Shown here in pieces: positions 34,394-43,314 of a stretch of DNA of 64,000 nt. Source of the stretch: F22 sp963678855 (GTDB taxonomy: Bacteria; Bacteroidota; Bacteroidia; Bacteroidales; Bacteroidaceae). Every line of letters starts with the position of its first letter. The first letter of the stretch is position 1. Below the pieces are notes generated by a model. It had not been told where the DNA came from. It made no database searches and saw nothing but the letters and a program-made list of their open reading frames with translations. The translations under genes were made by a program, and so were the position numbers. The stretch is taken from the NCBI GenBank assembly GCA_963678855.1, contig OY787448.1, positions 2,294,001 to 2,358,000 on the forward strand, written 5' to 3'.

Positions 34394-35953
34394 TTATGCA
34401 TTGATTTTTTCTACTGCAGCAACCGCACAACGGATACCATCGACTGCGGCACTCACGATACCACCAGCAAATCCTGCACCTTCACCACATGGGTATAGTC
34501 CTGGGAAATCGGTATGTTCTAGTGTCTCTCTATCTCTAGGGATGCGTACTGGAGCACTGGTGCGAGTTTCGACACCAATCATTAGGGCTTTGTCGGTCAA
34601 GAAACCACGAGCACGTTGTCCAAAGGCCTTGAAACCTTCTTGCAAACGAGAAGTCACGAATTCTGGCATCCAGAAATGGAGTGGGGAACCGACCACGCCT
34701 GGTGAGTAACTACATTCTGGTAGTTCGGCGTTGAGGCGGTTATTCACGAAGTCGGCCATGCGCTGAGCTGGGGCACGTTGTGACATTCCCCCTTGTAGCC
34801 AAGCCGACTTTTCTAGTTCCTCTTGGTAGCGAAGCATGCACAATGGGTCTTCTGTATGTTGCTTATTCACATCCTCAGGACGAAGTTCTACGACCATGCC
34901 GCTATTGCTCCAACGGCTTCCGCGACTGCTCGAACTCATCCCGTTGACAACGACTTGCTCTGGACCTGTAGCGGCTGGTACGACCACGCCACCTGGGCAC
35001 ATACAGAAACTGTACACACCTCGGCCTTTGACTTGCTGTACCATGCTGTATTCCGCAGCTGGAAGATAATCGCCACGACCTTCTTTGTTGTGATATTGTA
35101 TCTGGTCAATCAAGTGGGCTGGGTGTTCTAGACGCACACCGACTGCGATGCCTTTGGCTTCCATTGGTACAGAGGCTTCGGCTAGGTAGCGATAGACATC
35201 GCGTGCGCTATGGCCTGTGGCCAAAATCACGGGACCTTCTATCTCCATGCCTTGACGAGTGGTGATACCAACTACTTGACCGCCTGAGAATAGGAGGCTG
35301 TTCATGCATTGTTCAAAGTGCACTTCACCACCACAATCAAGGATGGTTTGGCGCATGTTTTCGATAATGCGAGGTAGCTTGTCGGTACCTAGGTGTGGGT
35401 GGGCATCGACCAATATATCGGTGCTGGCACCGTGCTGGCAGAATACTTCTAGGACTTTCTTTGTCGAACCACGCTTTTTGCTGCGTGTGTAGAGCTTGCC
35501 ATCTGAAAAAGCACCGGCACCACCTTCTCCAAAGCTATAGTTGCTTTCTGGATCGACGGTTTGGGTGCGAGAGATTTGAGCCAAGTCGCGCTTTCTATCT
35601 CGCACGTTTTTACCACGTTCGATGACGATAGGCTTGATGCCAGCCTCGATTAGTTCGAGGGCCGCAAAAAGACCTGCAGGACCTGCACCCACGACGATGA
35701 CTTGCTGATTGCCACTTACTGGGCGGTACTCCACGCGCTCGTACATCTCGTCATGAGGGACTTCGTTGAGATAGCATCTTACCTTGAGGTTGATGTATAT
35801 CTGGCGTTGACGGGCATCGACGCTTCGTTTCAGGATGCGCACAGCATTGAGCTTGTTCTTATCAAGACCTTTTTCGTCGATTAGATATTGGCGCAACTCT
35901 TGTTCTACGGCTGCCACTTTGGGCGTGACACGTAGTTGAAATTCTTCTGTCAT
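34394..35953 (-). CDS. FAD-dependent dehydrogenase (NAD(FAD)-utilising, 'YP_'-type COG2509)
   Basis: 519 residues. An N-terminal basic region (VRILKRSVDARQRQIYINLK) precedes the FAD-binding dinucleotide fold VIVVGAGPAGLFAALELIEAG, then YSFGEGGAGAFSDGKLYTR, a segment typical of the uncharacterised COG2509 dehydrogenases, GPVILATGHSARDVY, and GLYPCGEGAGFAGGIVSAAVDG at the C-terminus, which closes the FAD site. Length fits the family. The substrate is not known. Upstream of the LuxR-type gene and 39 bp after radA, perhaps in one transcript. Confidence 0.85.
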   Translation of the reverse strand: MTEEFQLRVTPKVAAVEQELRQYLIDEKGLDKNKLNAVRILKRSVDARQRQIYINLKVRCYLNEVPHDEMYERVEYRPVSGNQQVIVVGAGPAGLFAALELIEAGIKPIVIERGKNVRDRKRDLAQISRTQTVDPESNYSFGEGGAGAFSDGKLYTRSKKRGSTKKVLEVFCQHGASTDILVDAHPHLGTDKLPRIIENMRQTILDCGGEVHFEQCMNSLLFSGGQVVGITTRQGMEIEGPVILATGHSARDVYRYLAEASVPMEAKGIAVGVRLEHPAHLIDQIQYHNKEGRGDYLPAAEYSMVQQVKGRGVYSFCMCPGGVVVPAATGPEQVVVNGMSSSSRGSRWSNSGMVVELRPEDVNKQHTEDPLCMLRYQEELEKSAWLQGGMSQRAPAQRMADFVNNRLNAELPECSYSPGVVGSPLHFWMPEFVTSRLQEGFKAFGQRARGFLTDKALMIGVETRTSAPVRIPRDRETLEHTDFPGLYPCGEGAGFAGGIVSAAVDGIRCAVAAVEKINA

Positions 35954-35992
35954 ATATTGTTTCTTTGTTTTCTAGCGATGCAAGAATGGGGG

Positions 35993-37363
35993 TTATCCAA
36001 ATACTTGGCGGAAGGCTTCCTCTACTTTGCGTACAGGAATCAGTTTGATATTGTACTTGTTGGCATCTATGCCGTGCATGTTTTGGGCGGGCAGGATAAA
36101 CTCGGTAAAGCCTAGTTTTTCAGCTTCGCTGATGCGTTGTTCGATGCGGTTGACTGGACGAATCTCTCCGCTAAGGCCGACTTCTCCAGCAAGACATACT
36201 TGTCCCATAATGCCTGTATCCATATTGCTGGATAGGATGGCGCAGATGACTGGGAGGTCGATCGCTGGGTCTTTGACTTTAATCCCTCCTGCGATATTGA
36301 GGAAGACGTCTTTTTGGCCTAGCTTAAAGCCTACACGCTTTTCGAGCACTGCTAGTAGCATATTCATGCGGCGGATGTCAAAACCTGTGGCTGAGCGTTG
36401 TGGATTGCCATAGACAGCGGTACTCACAAGGGCTTGTGTCTCTATTAAGAAAGGACGTACGCCTTCTACGGCTGCAGCAATAGCTACACCACTCAATCCT
36501 TCGTGGTCGGAACTTAGTAGTAGTTCCGATGGATTCTGTACGCAGCGGAGTCCTTCTTGGCGCATCTCATAGATGCCCAGTTCGTCGGTGCTTCCGAAGC
36601 GGTTCTTGATACCACGCAGGATGCGGTACACGTGGTTTTGGTCGCCTTCAAACTGTAGGACGGTATCGACGATATGTTCTAAGACTTTAGGACCTGCGAT
36701 GCTTCCTTCTTTATTAATGTGTCCAATGAGGATAGTCGGGATATGGCGTTCTTTGGCAAACCGGAGGATGGCGGCTGAACATTCACGTACTTGACTGATG
36801 CTACCAGCACTCGACTCTAAGAGTTCGCTGCTGATGGTTTGGATGGAGTCAATCACGACCATATCGGGTTCTACTTGCTTGATTTGCAAGAAGATTTGTT
36901 CTAGGGCTGTTTCACATAGGACCATCAGTTCTTTGGAACCTGGGTGTATGCGTTCTGCACGCATCTTCAGTTGGCGGGCACTTTCCTCGCCACTTACATA
37001 AAGGATGCGCTTGTCTGGGATGTTCAAGACGGTCTGAAGAATAAGGGTACTCTTACCGATACCTGGCTCTCCACCTAGAAGGACCAAGGAACCTTCTACA
37101 AGGCCACCACCCAGTACGCGGTTGAGTTCTTCGTCGCGCAAGTCAAGACGTAGCTCTTCGCCTTCTTTGATCTCTTCTATACGCATGGCTTTGCTTGGCG
37201 GCAGGTCGGCCGAACCTGTCACTTCACGTTTGGCGTTTTGTGGACGGATGATTTCTTCTACAAAAGTATTCCACTGGTTACAGCTGGGGCACTTGCCCAT
37301 CCACTTGGGACTGTCATAGCCACAATTGCTGCACACATATACGCGCTTCTCTTTTTTTGCCAT
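35993..37363 (-). CDS. radA: DNA repair protein RadA
   Basis: Branch-migration ATPase in homologous recombination. 456 residues with the N-terminal zinc finger CSNCGYDSPKWMGKCPSC (Cys11, 14, 25, 28), Walker A LLGGEPGIGKSTLILQ (about residue 100), the RadA-specific KNRFGSTDELGIYEM motif, and a Lon-like C-terminal domain (GGIKVKDPAIDLPVICAILS, AEVGLSGEIRPVNRIEQRI with the preceding residue). Length is typical. -7 box at 37395-37402. Confidence 0.96.
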   Translation of the reverse strand: MAKKEKRVYVCSNCGYDSPKWMGKCPSCNQWNTFVEEIIRPQNAKREVTGSADLPPSKAMRIEEIKEGEELRLDLRDEELNRVLGGGLVEGSLVLLGGEPGIGKSTLILQTVLNIPDKRILYVSGEESARQLKMRAERIHPGSKELMVLCETALEQIFLQIKQVEPDMVVIDSIQTISSELLESSAGSISQVRECSAAILRFAKERHIPTILIGHINKEGSIAGPKVLEHIVDTVLQFEGDQNHVYRILRGIKNRFGSTDELGIYEMRQEGLRCVQNPSELLLSSDHEGLSGVAIAAAVEGVRPFLIETQALVSTAVYGNPQRSATGFDIRRMNMLLAVLEKRVGFKLGQKDVFLNIAGGIKVKDPAIDLPVICAILSSNMDTGIMGQVCLAGEVGLSGEIRPVNRIEQRISEAEKLGFTEFILPAQNMHGIDANKYNIKLIPVRKVEEAFRQVFG

Positions 37364-37394
37364 AGCTTATAGGGGTAAATGATTGAACTGGGGA

Positions 37395-37402
37395 CAAAGA
37401 TA
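37395..37402 (-). promoter_or_regulatory. -7 box for radA
   Basis: TATCTTTG on the minus strand, 31 bp ahead of the radA ATG. Its -33 position would fall inside the fadL terminator stem (37415-37452). Confidence 0.5.
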
Positions 37403-37403
37403 C

Positions 37404-37452
37404 GAAAAAAAGAATAGAGGATGTTTTATGTCGACACATAAAACATCCTCTA
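37404..37452 (-). terminator. Terminator after the FadL-type gene
   Basis: Minus-strand 17-bp perfect stem (37452-37436 with 37431-37415, core GAGGATGTTTTATGT), 4-nt loop, followed by TTCTTTTTTT. Confidence 0.85.
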
Positions 37453-37513
37453 CTGTTGTGGCTATTGAAGTGTTCTGACTGAGAGAGATAAGTCAGAATT
37501 TCTTTAAGCTATT

Positions 37514-38896
37514 TTAGAATACAAATTCTGCACCGAAACCAAATACTTTGTTTTCACGAGAATATGTGTTTTCAGTACCGTATGTAGACAAACCTGTATA
37601 GTCATCATAGTATGAGTGCATATAACCGATATTGAAGGCTACGCTTTCGTTCATCTTGATACGACCACCAATACCTAGTGAGTAGCTATCGCAAGAGAAT
37701 GAAGTGTCTCTTTGGTAAGTATCAGTCAACCCGTAGTTTGTGTTCTGGTAACCAGTACTCAAAGTAATACGTTCTGTAATGTCCCACTCAATACCTGCTA
37801 GCCATTCGATTGTACCGTGGCTTAGTTGGTCTTGCTTGTCGTCAGCCATGCTTGCATCTTTGTCGAAGTAGTAGTGGTAACCTGCGTTAACACGAACTGT
37901 AGGCAGTACTTCGTAGCTCGCACCCATTTTTAGGATAGCTGGGATGTCATTTGGAGTGTTGACACCGTCATCGAATGAAGCCAATAGACCTTTTAGTTGA
38001 GCACTCTCTTGGTGCAAGATGTTTGCACGTAGAGGTGTGTTGCTCTTGTTTTCGATATTTAGGTTTGTCAAGAACTCATATGTAGCAGCAAAGTTCCACT
38101 TACCAAATTTAGCATCTACACCGATGATTGGAGTTACACCCCAACCGCTTTGGTCAATATCTAGAGCTACATCAGCTAGTTGGCTATCTGGAAGACCTAG
38201 TGCCTTTGTTGTTGCTTGCACGTTAGGATCTGTAGCGTTAACTTGAATATATCCTTTTTGACCTCCGAAGAAGAAGTTCATACGACCACCACCATAAACA
38301 GACAACCAGTCGTTGATTTGGTAAGTAACACCAAATTGACCACCCAGGATATATTGTGTACCTTCCATGTCCATATCTACATCGTATTGTGATGGAGCTA
38401 GTTGTAGACGTGTGTCGCCGCCTAGAGGAAGATTAGCGAACGTACCAACTACAAGTGTTTGGAACATTGGTAGACCGTTGCTGAACGATGCTTTACCACC
38501 ACCGCTGGTGAAACCAAACATACCTGAGAAGGTGATTTTATCTTGCTTGTAGGCTGCCATAACGCTCGGAATAACTGGAGCTGAAGCATCGCCTTCAAAT
38601 TTCATAGTTTGTGATGTGTTTCCATCTAGATTCCAACCACCTCGAAGTAGGCGTGAATTAGCATCACGTGTTTGGAATGCACTTTGATTGTCGATTGACA
38701 AGAAGAAACCATCGTGTGGTAGGAAAGATAGTCCTGCTGGGTTGTAGTAAGCAGAGTAAACGTCAATAGAAGCGTCTCTGGCCATCATACGCAAGAATGA
38801 TGCACTTTGATTTGAGTTAGTGAGTAGTCCACCTGCGTGTGTGCTGCTTACTGCAACAAAAATGGCCGCAATAGCAGCCATGAAAAATCTTTTCAT
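37514..38896 (-). CDS. OmpP1/FadL-family outer-membrane transporter
   Basis: 460-residue outer-membrane protein importing hydrophobic compounds such as long-chain fatty acids. Signal peptide MKRFFMAAIAAIFVAVSSTH ending before AGGLLTNSNQS, the N-terminal plug (QSASFLRMMARDASIDVYSA, YYNPAGLSFLP), many amphipathic strands, and a terminal strand ending in FGFGAEFVF with the final Phe required for barrel insertion. Start at ATG 38896; the open frame further upstream covers the promoter. Preceded by a good promoter and closed by a 17-bp hairpin, so it is a single-gene transcript. Confidence 0.9.
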   Translation of the reverse strand: MKRFFMAAIAAIFVAVSSTHAGGLLTNSNQSASFLRMMARDASIDVYSAYYNPAGLSFLPHDGFFLSIDNQSAFQTRDANSRLLRGGWNLDGNTSQTMKFEGDASAPVIPSVMAAYKQDKITFSGMFGFTSGGGKASFSNGLPMFQTLVVGTFANLPLGGDTRLQLAPSQYDVDMDMEGTQYILGGQFGVTYQINDWLSVYGGGRMNFFFGGQKGYIQVNATDPNVQATTKALGLPDSQLADVALDIDQSGWGVTPIIGVDAKFGKWNFAATYEFLTNLNIENKSNTPLRANILHQESAQLKGLLASFDDGVNTPNDIPAILKMGASYEVLPTVRVNAGYHYYFDKDASMADDKQDQLSHGTIEWLAGIEWDITERITLSTGYQNTNYGLTDTYQRDTSFSCDSYSLGIGGRIKMNESVAFNIGYMHSYYDDYTGLSTYGTENTYSRENKVFGFGAEFVF

Positions 38897-38924
38897 ACTT
38901 TTCTTTATTTGATTAATATGCGCG

Positions 38925-38956
38925 CAAAGATAGGGCAAAATGAGATGTGTTCCAAA
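38925..38956 (-). promoter_or_regulatory. Promoter of the FadL-type gene
   Basis: Minus-strand TTTG (38956-38953), 20-bp spacer, TATCTTTG (38932-38925), 29 bp before the ATG. Confidence 0.7.
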
Positions 38957-39114
38957 TGTTTTGTTGCGAAATGAACTAAAAAAATACACGAATTGGTTGA
39001 ATGTGTGCAATAAAAAATGTCTGAAAAGTCTATAAATAAATAGGTTTGTACAAAATTAGTTGCTACCTTTACCAAATCATTTTTTTATAATTCTAATATC
39101 AAATATATAAGTAT

Positions 39115-40212
39115 ATGAGAGCAAAATTTCGATTAGGAGGACTGTTTTTACTAGCTCTGTTGAGTTTTACTTTGACAGCTTCGGCTCAACAAAAGAAAGA
39201 TTATTCTGCTTATTTGCAAGGAGCAGTTCCACAAGTAGATGGGAAAGTTGTATTTGAAAAGAAATTGTCTACCCATGCACTTCCTATTGAGCAATTATGG
39301 AAGACTTTGAGTACTTGGGCTGAAGAACGTATGGCTAAAAATAAGAATACTAGTCGTGTGGCTTATGCCGATGTCGATAAGAGAATCATTGCTGCGATTG
39401 GTGAGGAGTATCTTGTATTTCAATCGAATGCTTTGTCGCTTGATCGTGCTTTGGCGAAATATTTAATGACTATCAGTGTGCAACCTGATGATTGTCGTTT
39501 GGTGGTTCGTCGTATTGGTTATACGTATGAAGATGAGTTTATGACTGCGGAGCAACAGATTACTGATTCGGCTGCGCTCTATAAGGACGGCACAAAGATT
39601 CGTAGACGCTTGCGTAAGTTCCGTGTGCATACTGTAGATTTGGTGAACCGTTTGCATGCTGAAGCGGAAGTAGCTATCAATAAGACGGCTGTGGCGATGT
39701 TAGATCAACGTCCTAGACAAGTCGTTGTGGCAAGCCAACCAGTGGTGCCCACTCAGAAGCCTGTCTCTGCTCCAAAACAACCTATCAAACCTCATACTAT
39801 CGGTACGCCAAAAACAGGTGTGCCTGTACAGGTGGTACAAACGACAGTGGCTCCAGTAGCAAGCAAGGTGGTGCCTATGGGCTATAGTCTTATGGTTAAG
39901 GATATGGCCAAGAGTGTGGAATTCTATACGACTCACTTTGGTTTGAAGAAGCAGTCTAGTTTTGCTTCTCCAGATGGTCAATATAAGATGACGCAGTTGG
40001 TGTTTCCTAACAGTACGTTTACTTTACAGTTGATTCAACAAAAGGGCGCTTCTGTACAAGCATCTGCTGGTATGGCTTTGGTCTTCAAGGCAGGTAGCTA
40101 CAAGCGCTTATCTTCTAGTCTTGTAGAGAAGGGCTTGATCGAAGGTCCTGTAGATGAGGCTAGCTTTACCATACAAGATCCTAATGGATACAAGGTACAG
40201 GTGATGAAGTAA
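39115..40212 (+). CDS. Secreted DUF4468-like protein fused to a glyoxalase/VOC domain
   Basis: 365 residues. Signal peptide (FRLGGLFLLALLSFTLTASA), then a region like DUF4468 TBP-fold proteins of Bacteroidota (VPQVDGKVVFEKKLSTHALP, LWKTLSTWAEERM, VRRIGYTYEDEFMTAEQQIT), a Pro/Gln/Val-rich linker (about 200-250), and a C-terminal VOC domain (MGYSLMVKDMAKSVEFYTTH, FGLKKQSSFASPDGQYKMTQ, IQDPNGYKVQVM). VOC domains normally act in the cytoplasm as metal-dependent lyases or binding proteins; a periplasmic fusion of this kind is unusual. The single VOC module would need to dimerise. Function unknown. Confidence 0.75.
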   Translation: MRAKFRLGGLFLLALLSFTLTASAQQKKDYSAYLQGAVPQVDGKVVFEKKLSTHALPIEQLWKTLSTWAEERMAKNKNTSRVAYADVDKRIIAAIGEEYLVFQSNALSLDRALAKYLMTISVQPDDCRLVVRRIGYTYEDEFMTAEQQITDSAALYKDGTKIRRRLRKFRVHTVDLVNRLHAEAEVAINKTAVAMLDQRPRQVVVASQPVVPTQKPVSAPKQPIKPHTIGTPKTGVPVQVVQTTVAPVASKVVPMGYSLMVKDMAKSVEFYTTHFGLKKQSSFASPDGQYKMTQLVFPNSTFTLQLIQQKGASVQASAGMALVFKAGSYKRLSSSLVEKGLIEGPVDEASFTIQDPNGYKVQVMK

Positions 40213-40238
40213 GAAGCTGAGTTTATTGGATTCAAATA

Positions 40239-40278
40239 AAAACGAGCAGGTGCGTGTTAGCGCATCTGCTCGTTTTTG
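40239..40278 (+). terminator. Terminator after the DUF4468-VOC gene
   Basis: AAAACGAGCAG (40239-40249) and CTGCTCGTTTT (40266-40276), with inner TGCG/CGCA pairing, then T residues. Confidence 0.85.
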
Positions 40279-40311
40279 TATATGATTCCTTTGGGTATGG
40301 CTCTCCAATGA

Positions 40312-40669
40312 TTATCTGTTTTTCAACTCTTCGGCATGGTCTTTTGTCCAATGCATTACATTTGCTGGTGAACGTTCGTTCTTTAGCTCTTGGCTCATGA
40401 AGTCCATATATGGAGCAACGAGCTTGAAGAACTTGAAAGGTCGTTTAGTCCTGGTTTGCTATCATATGTATAAGTGAAGCGGTCTTTAGGGCAACCACCG
40501 TTGCAGGCAAAGTAGAGCTCACATTCCTGACCACAAGTCTTGGCCATAGAGCAGACAGCTGGTTGTTCTACTCTAGATAGCAACAGTATTTACAAGTTAA
40601 ATTACAAATAGAGTTCATTGGTTTAAGCATCACATATAGAGGCTTAGCAAAAGGTGCGAATGTACTTAT
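40312..40669 (-). pseudogene. Relic of an anaerobic sulfatase-maturating enzyme (radical SAM)
   Basis: Pieces of an anSME gene survive on the minus strand in about 358 bp instead of about 1.2 kb. The start reads ATA AGT ACA then FAPFAKPLYVMLKP, so the original ATG has probably become ATA; the radical SAM cluster motif follows as SICNLTCKYCCYLE. Most of the barrel is deleted; the sequence resumes out of frame with EQPAVCSMAKTCG joined to CELYFACNGGCPKDRF (SPASM cysteines), and a last frameshift leads to FKLVAPYMDFMSQELK and the C-terminus at 40312. At least one start loss, two deletions and two frame changes. The enzyme installs formylglycine in sulfatases, so its loss implies loss of sulfated-glycan (mucin) degradation. 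Confidence 0.82.
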
Positions 40670-40860
40670 TATATGATTGTTTTATAATAGTGTTCTGGCG
40701 GAAAATACTATTATTTTTTTACATATAGATGTGTTTTCGTGTTTGATTGAAAACAAGTGATTGAAGCTTTCGGTATAAACGATAGAGCTGTTTTTTTTGT
40801 TATTGGGTTCTGAATCAATAATTTTTAGGGGACTCATGCTAAAAAGTTGTTATTATCGTC

Positions 40861-40889
40861 TTTGGTATAGCTCGTTTTATATATCTTTG
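40861..40889 (+). promoter_or_regulatory. Promoter of the amidase-mlaD unit
   Basis: TTTG (40861-40864), 17-bp spacer, TATCTTTG (40882-40889), 41 bp before the ATG. Confidence 0.55.
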
Positions 40890-40929
40890 CGCTGTGTTCA
40901 AATGAACGCAGATAAATAAAACTTTTCTT

Positions 40930-42054
40930 ATGAAGTGTTATTATCAATATCTTGGTCTGTTTTTCTTCTGTATTTTGTCTTGTTTTTGTGTCGTAACACA
41001 AGCCGAGACGAAAGATTTTGTGCTGGTTATTGATGCCGGACATGGAGGAAGAGATCCTGGTGCTGTGGGCAGATTTGGGAAAGAAAAAGATATAAACTTA
41101 AATGTGGCTATGCGCTTTGGACGGACTGTTGAAAAATGGATACCTGGGGTGAAAGTAGTGTACACTAGAAAAAGCGATCGCTTTTTGAAATTATATCAGC
41201 GTGCTGAGATAGCTAATAAAGCGAATGCGGATTTGTTTGTGTCTATACACACCAATTCAGTAGCTTCACATAAAAGTACTACAAAAGGAATATCCACGTA
41301 TGTCCTTGGTTTTGATAAAGCTGCTAAAAATCTGGCTGTTGCGCAACGTGAAAATGCTGTAGTGACATATGAATCGGATTATAAGACAAGATATCAAGGT
41401 TTCGATCCGAAATCGGATGAATCGTATATCATCTTTGAATTGATGCAGGATAAGTTTTATGAACAAAGTGAACATTTTGCTCAAATGATTCAATCCAGAA
41501 AACCAGCTTCTCGCAGGAATAAAGGAGTGCGTAAAGGACCTTTTTTGGTGTTGAAGGAAACAGCTATGCCTAGTGTGTTGGTTGAGCTTGGATTTATCAG
41601 TCAACGAGAAGAGGAGCGCTATCTCATGTCTGATAAAGGACGCAAAGAGGTGGCTTTAAGTATATACTATGCGTTTAAGGCATATAAGGCGGAATACGAT
41701 AAGCGACAGCAGGCATTAAACCAACAAGTTGTGATTGATGCTCATAGAACTGCTCAAAACAGTGCTGTGGCAACATCGTCAAATATAAACACAACACCTC
41801 GAAGTGTTTCTGTAAGTAAGAATCAAGTGGTGTATAAAGTGCAGCTATGTGCTTTACCTGTAAAAAAGGATTTAACAAAAAGTCCCTTTAAAAATCTCTC
41901 GAAAGTGGGAGTGTACAAACAGAGAGGACTTTACAAATATACATGTGGGGATAATATAAGCTTCGATAAAGTGAATAACCTGAGACGGAGTTTGTCAAAA
42001 CGTTTCCCTGGATGTTTTGTTGTAGCTTTCAAAAATGGAAAGCGCATCAAGTAA
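40930..42054 (+). CDS. N-acetylmuramoyl-L-alanine amidase with C-terminal SPOR-like domain
   Basis: 374 residues. Signal peptide (YLGLFFFCILSCFCVVTQAE), then an Amidase_3 domain with its zinc ligands in VLVIDAGHGGRDPGAVG (His), the following Glu near NVAMRFGRTVE, SIHTNS (second His) and PSVLVELGFIS (catalytic Glu). A variable linker leads to a C-terminal SPOR-type module (VVYKVQLCALPVKK, VGVYKQRGLYKYTCGD, CFVVAFKNGKRI) that would bind denuded septal glycans. Cleaves peptide stems from peptidoglycan during cell separation. Directly upstream of mlaD (20-bp gap), the usual Bacteroidales pairing. Confidence 0.92.
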   Translation: MKCYYQYLGLFFFCILSCFCVVTQAETKDFVLVIDAGHGGRDPGAVGRFGKEKDINLNVAMRFGRTVEKWIPGVKVVYTRKSDRFLKLYQRAEIANKANADLFVSIHTNSVASHKSTTKGISTYVLGFDKAAKNLAVAQRENAVVTYESDYKTRYQGFDPKSDESYIIFELMQDKFYEQSEHFAQMIQSRKPASRRNKGVRKGPFLVLKETAMPSVLVELGFISQREEERYLMSDKGRKEVALSIYYAFKAYKAEYDKRQQALNQQVVIDAHRTAQNSAVATSSNINTTPRSVSVSKNQVVYKVQLCALPVKKDLTKSPFKNLSKVGVYKQRGLYKYTCGDNISFDKVNNLRRSLSKRFPGCFVVAFKNGKRIK

Positions 42055-42074
42055 AGAAGAAATAAAATATATAT

Positions 42075-42953
42075 ATGAAACGATTTACAAGAGAAGTCAA
42101 GATTGGAGCAATGGCTGTCGCAGCATTAGTTTTGCTCGTGGTCGGTATTAATTTTTTTAAGGGAGTGCACTTGTTTAAACCTACAAGATATGTATATGCA
42201 CACTTTAAAAATGTGGAAGGATTGATGACTTCAAACCCCATCTTTGCAGATGGTTTTCAAGTGGGTATCGTGCGTAGTATAAACTATGACTTTGAACATG
42301 CTGGAAATATCTATGTGGAGATTGCACTTGATGATCAAGTGAAGTTGCCTAAGGGCACACGAGCTGAAATTGTAGCTGAAATGCTTGGAGGAGCTCGCAT
42401 GAACCTAATCATAGCTCCGCTTTCAGAAGGTTACGTACATTCAGGTGACACAATATCTGGTGAACGATCAAAAGGGATGGCAGAAGAGGCAAGTGCTATG
42501 TTGCCACAAGCGCAACAATTGTTGCCTAAAATAGACTCTGTTCTGGTCGCAATGCAAATGGTGTTAGCTAATCCTGCGTTAAGTCAGTCTATGGGAAGTT
42601 TAGCAAGTACTTTAAAACAGCTTGACAAAACAACGAAATCTCTGGATAAATTAATGTCCAAACAAATACCAACAATAGCCAATAATTTAGCTGAAACGAC
42701 AGAGCAATTCAAAGGCATCTCTTCTAATTTAGCTCAGGTGGACTTTGCAGCTACAATGAAGAAGGTTGATGCGACTTTAGCAGATGTTAAGACTCTGACA
42801 GACAAGATGAATGCTAAAGATAACAACTTAGGTTTGTTGCTGAATGACAGGGCTCTTTATGACAATTTAAATGCTACAGTTAATAGTGCTGATAGCTTGA
42901 TGATTGACTTGAAGAAGAATCCTAAGAGGTATGTTCACTTTTCTATCTGGTGA
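42075..42953 (+). CDS. mlaD: MCE-family lipid-transport protein (MlaD-like)
   Basis: 292 residues. One N-terminal TM helix (VKIGAMAVAALVLLVVGINF), a single MCE domain (YAHFKNVEGLMTSNPIFADG, FQVGIVRSINYD, LPKGTRAEIVAEMLGGARM, GDTISGERSKGMAEEASAM), and a long helical C-terminal tail (LKQLDKTTKSLDKLMSKQ, KKVDATLADVKTLTDKMN). Substrate-binding component of a lipid-trafficking ABC system; the MlaE/MlaF partners are not in the window. Ends FSIW with TGA at 42951-42953, one of two TGA stops here; a TAG follows four codons later. Confidence 0.92.
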   Translation: MKRFTREVKIGAMAVAALVLLVVGINFFKGVHLFKPTRYVYAHFKNVEGLMTSNPIFADGFQVGIVRSINYDFEHAGNIYVEIALDDQVKLPKGTRAEIVAEMLGGARMNLIIAPLSEGYVHSGDTISGERSKGMAEEASAMLPQAQQLLPKIDSVLVAMQMVLANPALSQSMGSLASTLKQLDKTTKSLDKLMSKQIPTIANNLAETTEQFKGISSNLAQVDFAATMKKVDATLADVKTLTDKMNAKDNNLGLLLNDRALYDNLNATVNSADSLMIDLKKNPKRYVHFSIW

Positions 42954-43314
42954 TTTCTAATCTAGAATTTGTATAAATAAAACTACAAGTGTTGTTTTGT
43001 GCAACTTTTGCATAGAAGTTCGCTGATTGTCAGTATTTTTCTTTATTTTAAATAAGGCTGTTGATATGGTTTTTTGCAAAACTAAATAGTTAGAAATATT
43101 CTGATGTTCAGGAGGTTGTAAATAATTCAACGCTTTTGTATACAGATTGTGAGCATGAAACTGTTAGCCCCGATAAATAAGGGAGTTTCTATATGAGCAA
43201 GAAAATGGGTGGAAAAATGCTATTTGTATTTCTCATTTTTTTCTCCGATATTTGTGAGTGGAAAAGTTCATTGATTATCCAATATTTGTAATTTACTAAA
43301 CCTACGTTTTTAAT
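42954..43314. other. dnaA upstream gap with a DnaA-box-like site
   Basis: 361 bp, AT-rich. TTATCCAAT at 43275-43283 is two mismatches from the DnaA box TTATCCACA and lies 32 bp ahead of dnaA, where autoregulation would act. Two imperfect -7-like sequences (GATATTTG near 43248 and AATATTTG near 43281) lack the leading TA. No gene or RNA recognised. Confidence 0.45.
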
